Source: JBHEMK01 sp046262635 (GTDB taxonomy: Bacteria; Actinomycetota; Thermoleophilia; Gaiellales; Gaiellaceae). Taken from it: a stretch of 47,221 nt of DNA. Location: the NCBI GenBank assembly GCA_046262635.1, contig JBHEMK010000059.1, forward strand, positions 1 to 47,221. The letters run 5' to 3'. Below the pieces are notes generated by a model. It ran no database searches. It was not told the DNA's origin and saw nothing but the letters and a program-made list of their open reading frames with translations. Below are positions 32,796 through 39,993 of this stretch, piece after piece. The position numbers were made by a program, and so were the translations under genes. The stretch's first letter is position 1. Every line of letters starts with the position of its first letter.

Positions 32796-33896
32796 ATGCT
32801 TGCCCTCAAAGTCGTATTCTGGACGTCGCTCGGCGCGCTCACCTGGACCCATGCCGGCTACCCGGTCGCAGCGGCGATTGCTTCCCGGCTCCGCGCGCGC
32901 CCGGTCCGGAAGGGTGAGGACCTGCCGCCAGTCAGCGTCGTCGTGGCCGCGCACGACGAGGAGGCCGTCGTGGCGCGCCGCCTCGAGAACCTGCTCCAGC
33001 AGGATTATCCGGCCGACCGGCTCGAGATCGTCGTCGCCTCGGACGCATCGGGCGACCGCACCGACGAGATCGTGGAGGAGTTCGTCGGTCGCGGCGTCCG
33101 CCTGCTCCGCTGCGAGCGCGGCGGGAAGGTCGCGGCGCAGAATCGTGCCGTCCGCGAGACGTCCGGGGCGGTCGTTGCATTCTCCGACGCGAACGCGACC
33201 TGGGCGCGCGACGGGCTGCGCAAGCTCGTCCGGAACTTCACCGACCCCTCGGTCGCATACGTCTGCGGCCGGCTCGAGCTCCAGGCCGCCGACGGTTCGA
33301 ACAAGGAAGGCGCTTACTGGCGCTACGAGCTGCGCACCCGTGCGGCGGAGTCACTGCTCCATTCGGTCACGGGAGGCAACGGCTCGATCTATGCGGTGCG
33401 GCGCGAGGATTACGTCGATGTCGACCCGCGCTTCGGCCACGATCTCTCGCTCCCCTATCTGATGGTCCAGCGTGGCCGGCGCGCCGTCTACGAGCCGGAG
33501 GCCGTCGCGTTCGAGAAGCCGACGCCGTCGAACGAAAGTGAGTACCGGCGCAAGGTGCGGATGTTCGAGCACTGCTGGCTGATCACGCTGAAGGGGGGAA
33601 TGCTGCGGCGGCTCGGGCCCGTCTACCTCGTCGAGCTCGTTTCCCACCGCCACCTGCGCTACGCGAGTGGGCTGCTCCACCTCGTCCTGCTCGGCGTGAA
33701 CCTCGCCCTGCTCGGCGAGGGTTTTCTCTACCAGGTCGCCCTCGGTTGCCAACTCGGGCTGCTCGCGGCGGCCGCGGTTGGCGTAGGCATGGCCCGCTAC
33801 TACGTCCTCGTCACCTGGGCCACCGTCGTCTCCCTCGCGAACTACATTCGCCGCGGCGTCCCCGCTACGTGGGAGGCCGCCGAGGGCGTGCGTTGA
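32796..33896 (+). CDS. Membrane glycosyltransferase family 2
   Basis: This 366-residue GT2 has an N-terminal hydrophobic segment (about residues 3-30), a catalytic domain starting PVSVVVAAHDEEAVVARRLENLL, with ASDASGDRTDEI at 81-92 and FSDANATW at 129-136 as metal-binding region, then GHDLSLPYLMVQRG in the acceptor region and two to three C-terminal membrane segments (about 275-345). This is the layout of processive or lipid-linked GT2 enzymes, though the QxxRW motif is not evident (EHCWLITLKG stands in that region). It precedes the priming transferase with a TTGA overlap, so the two likely act in sequence. Confidence 0.87.
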   Translation: MLALKVVFWTSLGALTWTHAGYPVAAAIASRLRARPVRKGEDLPPVSVVVAAHDEEAVVARRLENLLQQDYPADRLEIVVASDASGDRTDEIVEEFVGRGVRLLRCERGGKVAAQNRAVRETSGAVVAFSDANATWARDGLRKLVRNFTDPSVAYVCGRLELQAADGSNKEGAYWRYELRTRAAESLLHSVTGGNGSIYAVRREDYVDVDPRFGHDLSLPYLMVQRGRRAVYEPEAVAFEKPTPSNESEYRRKVRMFEHCWLITLKGGMLRRLGPVYLVELVSHRHLRYASGLLHLVLLGVNLALLGEGFLYQVALGCQLGLLAAAAVGVGMARYYVLVTWATVVSLANYIRRGVPATWEAAEGVR

Positions 33897-34495
33897 ACCG
33901 CGTGCTCGACGTCACGATCGCTGGGCTTGGCCTCGCCGTGACGACCCCCCTGTTCGGCATCTCGGCGCTCGCGATCAAGCTCGAGGACGGCGGCCCCGTC
34001 CTCTACCGCCAGACACGCGTCGGCAAGGGCGGCGCCGACTTCGAGCTCCTGAAGCTGCGGACGATGGTCGTCGGCGCCGAGACCAAGGGCGCCGGCTACG
34101 CCGTCGATCGGGGAGATGCGCGAATCACCCGCGTCGGCCGCGCCCTCCGACGGCTTTCACTGGATGAGCTGCCGCAGCTCTGGAACGTCCTACGCGGCGA
34201 TATGAGCCTGATCGGACCGCGGCCGACGCTCCGCTACCAGGTCGAGCGCTACGACGAGCGCCAGCGCCGGAGGCTGGACGTGAAGCCGGGAATCACCGGC
34301 TGGGCGCAGATCCACGGCCGCGCGGCGCTGCCCTGGGACGAGCGGATCGAGCTAGACCTCTGGTACGTCGACCACCGCTCGCCGACGACTGACCTCCTGA
34401 TCCTGCTGCGGACGCCGCTCGCGCTCTTCGCCGGCACCTACAAGGGCGCACGCGGCGGCTGGAAGCCGCCCACGGCTACGACCTCCGGTACGTAG
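33893..34495 (+). CDS. Priming sugar-phosphate transferase (PglC-like, short form)
   Basis: This 200-residue protein is a monotopic phosphoglycosyl transferase that loads the first sugar-1-phosphate onto undecaprenyl phosphate. It has the re-entrant N-terminal helix LDVTIAGLGLAVTTPLFGI, then GGPVLYRQTRVGKGGADFELLKLRTM, TRVGRALRRLSLDELPQLWNVLRGDMSLIGPRP with the catalytic DE pair, and GITGWAQIHGR. It lacks the long N-terminal domain of WbaP/WcaJ and is thus of the PglC size class. TTG at 33893 gives a TTGA overlap and follows GAGGG by 6 nt; GTG at 33902 is an alternative. It is the only priming transferase in the window and so a key gene for the pathway. Confidence 0.92.
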   Translation: MNRVLDVTIAGLGLAVTTPLFGISALAIKLEDGGPVLYRQTRVGKGGADFELLKLRTMVVGAETKGAGYAVDRGDARITRVGRALRRLSLDELPQLWNVLRGDMSLIGPRPTLRYQVERYDERQRRRLDVKPGITGWAQIHGRAALPWDERIELDLWYVDHRSPTTDLLILLRTPLALFAGTYKGARGGWKPPTATTSGT

Positions 34496-34530
34496 GGTTC
34501 GGAATCGAGTCGCGGGGGCGCCTGCGCTGA

Positions 34531-34557
34531 GCCGGGGCTGGATCTGGCCGCCCCGGC
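34531..34557 (+). terminator. GC-rich hairpin after the priming transferase gene
   Basis: GCCGGGGC (34531-34538) and GCCCCGGC (34550-34557) form a perfect 8-bp stem with an 11-nt loop, 36 nt past the stop codon. There is no long T-tract (GTTTACTGTT follows about 11 nt later), so it is a plausible but unproven terminator. Confidence 0.4.
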
Positions 34558-34590
34558 GACATCCGCCGTTTACTGTTCAGGAAACAGGGG

Positions 34591-34609
34591 CGCCTCGCTC
34601 CAGGAGGCG
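34591..34609. repeat. Short inverted repeats upstream of the transposase remnant
   Basis: CGCCTC (34591-34596) and GAGGCG (34604-34609) form a 6-bp stem with a 7-nt loop, just after a smaller one, CTGTT/AACAG, at about 34573-34587. With the 34531-34557 hairpin these make three structures in a row before the IS remnant; they may be leftover transposon-end DNA. Confidence 0.3.
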
Positions 34610-34686
34610 AACACGGCCCGATCGGTGTCGCTGATCAGGATGGAGGCGATGGCGGCTGGACCGCGCCGCTACGGCCAGGACGAGCG

Positions 34687-35275
34687 GTTGCGCGTTTCAA
34701 GACCACCCGCTCGCCGCCGCCGGAGGGCGAGCCGCACTGGACGGTGCCCAGCCTGGCCGGCTGCAGTCGGGATCGGCAAGAGCCACGCGCACGCGATCCT
34801 GAGCGAGGCCGGCCTGAAGCCGCACGGGTCAGAAGCTCGCCGAGCATCGATCCAGACTTCGACGAAGCAGGTTGAGGTTGCAGGCTCTACCTGAATCGGC
34901 CCGAGGGGGCGATCGTCGTCTTGATCGACGAGCAGACGAGCGGGCAGCCCAAGGAGCCGATCCGCGCCGAGACCCCGTCGGCGCCGGGTAAGCCCGCCCG
35001 ACGCGAGTTCGTACCGCAGGCACGGCATGCTCCCCCTGCTCGTCCACAGCGGCCAGGTTAAAGGCGACCTCGACGAGCGCGACAGCCGGGTCGAGTTCCT
35101 CAACCTGCTCGAGTTGCTCGAGGCTGAGATCCCTGCGGCAAGCAGGTGCAGGCGATCCTCGACAATCTGCAGGTGCACAGAAACCCCCGAGGTCTTCGCC
35201 TGGCTGGAAGCCCGCCCTACCGTTCGCCTGGAGCTACGCGGCAAACGCCTCACACAATTGAACCCGATTCTCGGA
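34687..35275 (+). pseudogene. Decayed IS630-family transposase
   Basis: Fragments of an IS630-type DDE transposase follow one another in order but in changing frames. From 34687 one reads VARFKTTRSPPPEGEPHWTV, then after a shift VGIGKSHAHAILSEAGLKPH, then IDPDFDE, KQVEVAG, LYLNRPEGAIVVLIDEQTSG (with the first catalytic Asp), HSGQVKGDLDERDSRVEFLN, an ILDNLQVH piece with the second Asp, and TPEVFAWLEARPTVRLEL. The third catalytic acid region (usually WLNQIE) is lost, and the N-terminal helix-turn-helix part is missing or unrecognisable. At least four frameshifts make it inactive. I could not identify target duplication or clear terminal repeats. It sits between the priming transferase and the YdcF-like gene. 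Confidence 0.85.
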
Positions 35276-35281
35276 CGTGCA

Positions 35282-35860
35282 CTAGCACGACCGCTCGATC
35301 GTGAGCTGGTAAAGCAGCTTGCCCCACTCGGAGAACCAGGCCAGCGCGGCCGTCCGCCACCCGTAGTCCGTCCCAATCACTGCCAGGCCGCGGTGGTAGC
35401 AGCGGCCGATGATGAGCCGCGCGCGAAAGACGTGGTAATCGGATGTGACCACGTCGACCTGCCGCCAATGGCGGCTGTGAGCAAGGCGTGCGATCTCCTC
35501 GGCCTCGCCGCGGGTGCTGTAGGGCTTTGGGTCGAAGCACAGGACGCGGAAGTCTCGTGTGCCATCCCGGCAGAGGCGCCGCGCCTTCTGCCATTTCCTG
35601 TCGAGCCCGGAGCCGGAGATCACGAGCAGCGGCGCCACCTTCCGCCGCATCAGCTCGAGTGCCGGGTCCAGGCGGCTGTTGCGGCCGCCGGAGAGGACGA
35701 CCACTGCATCCGCGCTTTCGGGCCGGTCGGTCGAGGGCCAAACGAAGAGGACGCTTGTGGCGACGACGAACGCGCCGGCCAGGAGCGGGAGGCTGATCCA
35801 GACGAGGCGGCGCAGGCCGAAGACGCTACCCTCTCTCGGCGTGACCGCGGTCCTCTTCAC
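35282..35860 (-). CDS. DUF218/YdcF-like membrane-anchored protein
   Basis: This protein of about 192 residues has one N-terminal membrane segment (VWISLPLLAGAFVVATSVLFVW) and then a DUF218 domain: ADAVVVLSGGRNSRLDPALELM, APLLVISGSG, STRGEAEEIARLAHSRHWRQ and DVVTSDYHVFRARLII, the typical SGG, GEA and TSxYHxxRA motifs of the YdcF/ElyC/SanA group, often linked to envelope polysaccharide metabolism. No ATG or GTG lies close before the membrane segment; GTG at 35860 is the nearest and would overlap the start of the divergent ATP-grasp gene by 20 bp. The start is thus uncertain. Its stop abuts the transposase remnant. Confidence 0.78.
   Translation of the reverse strand: MKRTAVTPREGSVFGLRRLVWISLPLLAGAFVVATSVLFVWPSTDRPESADAVVVLSGGRNSRLDPALELMRRKVAPLLVISGSGLDRKWQKARRLCRDGTRDFRVLCFDPKPYSTRGEAEEIARLAHSRHWRQVDVVTSDYHVFRARLIIGRCYHRGLAVIGTDYGWRTAALAWFSEWGKLLYQLTIERSC
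35827..35832 (+). promoter_or_regulatory. TACCCT -10 element for the uronate cassette
   Basis: TACCCT ends 8 nt before the GTG at 35841. If the YdcF-like gene starts at 35860, this promoter lies within its coding region on the other strand. Confidence 0.4.
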
Positions 35861-36836
35861 TTGCGCCGGGCAGCGGGTGGACATCGTCACCGCGTTCGCC
35901 CGGGCCGGCGGACGGACGATCGCGACGGACGCCAATCCACTTGCCCCGGCGCTCTACCACGCGGACGAGCGCGAGCTCGTGCCGCGCGTTGACGATCCGG
36001 ACTACGTGCCGGCTCTCGCGCAGCTCGTCCGCGAGCACGAGGTCGCACTGATCGTCCCGCTCACCGATCTCGACCACATCACGCTGGCCGGTGCCCGCGA
36101 GGCACTCGCGCCCGCGCTCGTGCTCCTGCCCGACGCGAACCTGTGCGCCTCGCTCGGTGACAAGTGGCTCGCCCACCTGCTGTTCGAGGAACAGGGGATC
36201 GAGACGCCGCCGACGTGGCTCTCCGAGGGCCTGCCGGAAGACGCCCCGTTTCCGCTGCTCGTCAAGGCGCGTGTCGGCTTCGGCTCGCGGCACATCTACC
36301 GCTGCCGCGACCGCCGCGAGCTCGACTTCTTCCTGGATTTTACGCCGGTACCCTCGATGGTGCAGTCGTGCTGCCGGGGCGAGGAATTCTCGGTCGACGT
36401 GTTCTGCGACCTCGGGGGGCAGTGCCTGAAGGCGATTCCGCGGACGATGATCGAGTCAAAGGGCGGTGAGTCGATCAAGGGGATGACGATCAAGGATCCG
36501 GTCCTGATCGAGGTCGGCTGCTCGGTCTCGGAGAAGCTGCGGCTGATCGGCCCGGCGAACATCCAGTGCTTCAGGGAGCCGGACGGGACTCATCGTGTGA
36601 CGGACATCAACCCGCGCTTCGGCGGTGCCTTCCCGCTGCCGACCGCCGCCGGCTCGCGCTACCCGGAGCTCGCGATCGCGCTCGCAAACGGCGAGCGGCC
36701 CGAGCAGCGACTCGACGATTTCCAGGAGGGCGTCGTGATGACACGCTTCTTCTCGCACCTGATGCTGACGACCGGTTCCGGCGGTAGCTTGGAACCGTTG
36801 GCGGACGATCTTCCAGAGCCGCTCGCGGAAGCATGA
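35841..36836 (+). CDS. ATP-grasp ligase (CarB/PylC-like)
   Basis: This 331-residue cytoplasmic protein has the pre-ATP-grasp domain VLFTCAGQRVDIVTAFARAG at the N-terminus, LIVPLTDLDHITLAG near 70-84, an ATP-binding core FPLLVKARVGFGSRHIY at 137-153, EEFSVDVF at 181-188 and the metal-binding DINPRFGG at 255-262. ATP-grasp enzymes activate a carboxylate as acyl phosphate and join it to an amine or other nucleophile. Homologs occur in polysaccharide loci, and here, next to uronate genes, coupling of an amine or amino acid to a sugar carboxylate is a possible but unproven role. GTG at 35841 follows a TACCCT box; the stop overlaps the next ATG by 4 nt. Confidence 0.85.
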   Translation: MTAVLFTCAGQRVDIVTAFARAGGRTIATDANPLAPALYHADERELVPRVDDPDYVPALAQLVREHEVALIVPLTDLDHITLAGAREALAPALVLLPDANLCASLGDKWLAHLLFEEQGIETPPTWLSEGLPEDAPFPLLVKARVGFGSRHIYRCRDRRELDFFLDFTPVPSMVQSCCRGEEFSVDVFCDLGGQCLKAIPRTMIESKGGESIKGMTIKDPVLIEVGCSVSEKLRLIGPANIQCFREPDGTHRVTDINPRFGGAFPLPTAAGSRYPELAIALANGERPEQRLDDFQEGVVMTRFFSHLMLTTGSGGSLEPLADDLPEPLAEA

Positions 36837-38338
36837 GTCTTCGCCTTGGGGTGTTGGTCGCCCTCGCAGTGCTTGGCGCGGGCTGCGCCGGTAGCGCCCG
36901 GCAGGCGGCGCCCGCACCACAGCGGCCGCCGAAGAAGCACCTGACGGTGCACGCGCGCAAGCACGTGCCCCGGCGGCCCGCGAGACTCATCCTCACGGTC
37001 GTCGACGGTGACACGAGCCGCCGTATCCCGGACGCTCGCGTCTCGCTCTGGGGCAGGCATGACCGGACCGACGGGTCAGGCGTCGCCGAGATCCGCGTTC
37101 CCTGGCGCCGCGCTCTCAATGTGACGGTGCGGGCGCGGGGGTTCACCGGCCGGAGGGTCTACGAGTTATTCCACCGCTACCGGGAGGTGACGATCCGGAT
37201 CTACCGGCCCGAGTTTCAGTGGCCGCTGTACGGCGCGACGCTCACGCGGGCCCAGGCACAGATCCACATTCCGCTCCGGCCGCCCTTCAGGACGGTCTGG
37301 AGCATCGGGGTCGGAGGGCTCGTCGAGTTCCCCGCCGTCGTCTGGAACGGAAACGCCTATGTCGGCAACGCGAAGGCGACGATCCGCGCGATCTCGATGC
37401 GCTTCGGCCGGGTCCTGTGGCGTCACGAGACCCAGGATGGGCAGATGGCGTCGTCGCCGGCGGTCGTCGGAAACGACCTCGTGTATCACGGGATGAACGG
37501 GGAGGTCTACGTGCTCAACCGGGCGACCGGAAGGCTGCGTTGGCGCTTCTCCGTCGGCTCGCCGATCGAGTCCTCGCCCATCGTTGCGAACGGGCTCGAC
37601 TACTTTGGCGCCTGGAACGGGCGGGTCTATGCCCTCGATCTCTCGCGGCGGCGGCTGCGGTGGTCGCGCTGGTTGGGCGCGAAGATCACGTCGAGCGCAT
37701 CGATCGCCTCGGGACGGCTCTTCATCGGCGACTATGCCGGCCGCATCTGGGCGCTCGACCCGCGCAACGGGCGCACGCAGTGGGTCGGCGGCGTCAACGG
37801 CCGCGTCTACGGGACGCCCGCGGTGCTCGACGGCCGGCTGTTCGTCCCCTCCTCGACGGGGAACTCGCTGACGGCGTTTACGACTACGGGCAGCTACCTC
37901 TGGCGGGTCAACACCGGCTCATACGTGTACTCGTCGCCCGCGGCCTGGGGCGGGCGGGTCTTCTTCGGCTCATATTCCGGCGTGTTCTACTGTGTCTCCG
38001 CAGCGAGCGGGAGTATCCTCTGGGAAGTCGGGACGGGCGGTCCGATCTCGGGCGCCGCCGTCGTCGTCGATGGCATCGCCTACGCGGGCAGCTTCTCGCA
38101 CCGGATCTACGGGGTCGCCGCCAGCACCGGCCGCGTCGTGATCCGGTTCCCCCACGGCGAGTACGTGCCGGTCTCGGGGAACGGCCGGCGCCTGCTCTTC
38201 CACGGCTACGGGACGCTCTATGCGCTCGAGCCGCGGGAGGCGCACCACAGGCCCCACAGGGCCACGCACCGCGGCAACGCGGTCCGCGACGGGCGCCACC
38301 CGGCGGGGCACCGGAGCCCGCGCAACCAACGCAAGTAA
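36833..38338 (+). CDS. Exported PQQ-type beta-propeller protein with N-terminal Ig-like domain
   Basis: This 501-residue exported protein starts with a hydrophobic signal LGVLVALAVLGAGC; Cys18 suggests a lipoprotein, although Gly at -3 is not the usual lipobox residue. Residues about 50-112 form a carboxypeptidase-regulatory-like beta domain (RLILTVVDGDTSRRIPDARV and DGSGVAEIRVPW). From about 125 on come seven or so beta-propeller blades with the repeat SPAVV-G-VY-G--G-VYALD--TGRLRW. The C-terminal 30 residues are His/Arg-rich. It is paralogous to the protein at 39994-41238 (both have PPFR-xW---xG-LVEFP at the first blade). Such propellers usually bind partners or polymers. The catalytic PQQ ligands are not evident, so an enzyme role is unlikely. 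Confidence 0.85.
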   Translation: MSLRLGVLVALAVLGAGCAGSARQAAPAPQRPPKKHLTVHARKHVPRRPARLILTVVDGDTSRRIPDARVSLWGRHDRTDGSGVAEIRVPWRRALNVTVRARGFTGRRVYELFHRYREVTIRIYRPEFQWPLYGATLTRAQAQIHIPLRPPFRTVWSIGVGGLVEFPAVVWNGNAYVGNAKATIRAISMRFGRVLWRHETQDGQMASSPAVVGNDLVYHGMNGEVYVLNRATGRLRWRFSVGSPIESSPIVANGLDYFGAWNGRVYALDLSRRRLRWSRWLGAKITSSASIASGRLFIGDYAGRIWALDPRNGRTQWVGGVNGRVYGTPAVLDGRLFVPSSTGNSLTAFTTTGSYLWRVNTGSYVYSSPAAWGGRVFFGSYSGVFYCVSAASGSILWEVGTGGPISGAAVVVDGIAYAGSFSHRIYGVAASTGRVVIRFPHGEYVPVSGNGRRLLFHGYGTLYALEPREAHHRPHRATHRGNAVRDGRHPAGHRSPRNQRK

Positions 38339-38373
38339 AGCTTTCGTCAACAGATCGGAATGCGTGGCACCCT

Positions 38374-39984
38374 GTGAGCGGGGTGCAGCTTTCTCGCAGC
38401 CGACTCGGGCTCCTCGTCGGGATCGTCGTCTTCGCAGTGTCGGGTGTCGCCCAGGCGTCCGTCAAAGCGGATTCGTTGCGGATCCGCAAGGGGATCACGC
38501 AGGCCGCCAACGCGGGCTGGCTCAAGCCTGAGGACGTCCAGCGCTACCGCCGGGACGTCGGACTCGCGGTCACAGACAGCTCGCGGCTCCCGAGGGCGAG
38601 AGGTGCGGTCGTTGCATCCCTGCTGAATGAAATCGCCCGCCAGCGCGCCTCCTACCTCTCGCCGCGCGCGCTGGCGCTCTTCACGATGCTCGAGGCGAAC
38701 CTCTCCTACCTCGAGACGCACATCCTCCCCTGGCGGCGGATCGACATCGCCGGCGCGGACTCGGTTGTCTACCGTTGGTTCGCCGGCAAGGGCTTCCAGT
38801 TTCACCCGCTCGCGAACTTCGGCGTGCTCAACGCAGACCTTGCCCGAAACGACCAGGTGGCGACCCGGCAGCTCGTCGACGCGCTCGTCGCCCGCGGCGT
38901 CCCCCGAGGCCCGGCGCTCCGCTGGGAGTACTACTTCCCCTTCAACAACGGCAGCCCGCCCTGGACCTCGGGGATGGCGCAGGCCGTCGCCGCGCAGGCG
39001 CTGAGCCGCGCGGCGACGGTACTCTCCGACCAGACGCTCCTGCAGGCGGCGGGCAGGGCGTACGCGGCCGTCCCCGCCGGGCTGATCCAGCAGCTCTCGG
39101 CCGGTCCATGGATCAGGCTCTACAGCTTCGACCGGCTCGTCGTCCTGAACGCCCAGCTGCAGGCGATCGTCTCGCTGAACGACTATGCGCAGGCGACGGG
39201 CGATGCGAACGCAGCGGGGCTTGCCGCCTCGATGACCGTGGCCGCCCAGGCTCTGCTGCCGCGCTTCGACACCGGCTACTGGTCGCTCTATTCGCTCGGC
39301 GGCGCGGAGGCGCCGCTCGAGTACCAGAAGTTCGTAACGCAGCTGCTCGTCAAGCTCGCCCAGCAGACGCAGGATCCGGTCTGGCAAGACGCGGCGACGC
39401 GGTTCTACGCATACGTGAAGGAGCCGCCGCAGATCGGACCGACCCCGCTCGGAGCGCCGGTGACGCTCTATCCGAAGCCGGCGGACAACTTCCTCGACGC
39501 GGCGAGGGTGACGTTTACCCTCTCGAAGCGCTCCCGGGTGACGCTCGCCGCGGGAGGCGTCGCGGTCAGTGCCACGCTGAACCGGGGCACACAGACGCTG
39601 ACGTGGAAGCCCGGCACACTCGCGCCGGGGAGCTACACGGGCCAGCTGACGGCCGTTGACCTCGCGGGCAACAAGTCGACCGTGCAGCTCGACCAGCCGT
39701 TTGTCGTCGCGTGGGACACGGCGCCGCCGCAGATCCAGGCCCAACTCCAGGGGACGACGCTGAACTGGGCGGCAACCGATCCGGGCACGCCGTGGCTGAA
39801 GCTGCGGATCGTCCTTCGCGGCGGCGCGACGCCGACGGTCGTCGAACTCGGGCGGAGCCCACTACAGGGCTCCGCCGAGGTGACGCTGCCGCCGGGCACG
39901 TGGCAAGCGACACTCGGCGCACAGAACTCGGCCGGCTTGTGGGCGACGCAGGATCTCGGCGCCCTGATCGTCCCGGGCGCGTAA
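38374..39984 (+). CDS. Secreted D-glucuronyl C5-epimerase-like protein with Ig-like C-terminal domains
   Basis: This 536-residue protein matches the C-terminal catalytic domain of D-glucuronyl C5-epimerases, which invert C5 of uronic acids within a polymer. A signal peptide ends near AQA-S (residues 26-29). Family landmarks follow in order: FHPLANFGVLNADLARND (143-160), YYFPFNNGSPPWTSGMAQ (186-203), IRLYSFDRLVVLNAQLQAI (247-265) and GYWSLYSLGG with EYQKFVTQLL (301-325), which align with the PW-S-MAQG, VLNGF and YDL-YH-LHI-QL pieces. Several Tyr residues are kept. Residues about 355-536 form one or two Ig/FlgD-like beta domains (DLAGNKSTVQLD). GTG at 38374 is chosen; GTG at 38383 is an alternative. 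It lies between two propeller genes. Activity on glucuronate is inferred. Confidence 0.8.
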   Translation: MSGVQLSRSRLGLLVGIVVFAVSGVAQASVKADSLRIRKGITQAANAGWLKPEDVQRYRRDVGLAVTDSSRLPRARGAVVASLLNEIARQRASYLSPRALALFTMLEANLSYLETHILPWRRIDIAGADSVVYRWFAGKGFQFHPLANFGVLNADLARNDQVATRQLVDALVARGVPRGPALRWEYYFPFNNGSPPWTSGMAQAVAAQALSRAATVLSDQTLLQAAGRAYAAVPAGLIQQLSAGPWIRLYSFDRLVVLNAQLQAIVSLNDYAQATGDANAAGLAASMTVAAQALLPRFDTGYWSLYSLGGAEAPLEYQKFVTQLLVKLAQQTQDPVWQDAATRFYAYVKEPPQIGPTPLGAPVTLYPKPADNFLDAARVTFTLSKRSRVTLAAGGVAVSATLNRGTQTLTWKPGTLAPGSYTGQLTAVDLAGNKSTVQLDQPFVVAWDTAPPQIQAQLQGTTLNWAATDPGTPWLKLRIVLRGGATPTVVELGRSPLQGSAEVTLPPGTWQATLGAQNSAGLWATQDLGALIVPGA

Positions 39985-39987
39985 CCT
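39982..39987 (+). promoter_or_regulatory. TAACCT -10 element for the second propeller gene
   Basis: TAACCT ends 6 nt before the GTG at 39994; its first three bases are the stop codon of the epimerase-like gene, so chance agreement is more likely here than for the others. Confidence 0.33.
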
Positions 39988-39993
39988 CGCCGC

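Noticed and set aside
34625..34894. A small independent gene of 89 codons
   Set aside because: Its middle (VGIGKSHAHAILSEAGLKPH) is IS630 transposase and the flanking residues are out-of-frame sequence; it is part of a decayed transposase.
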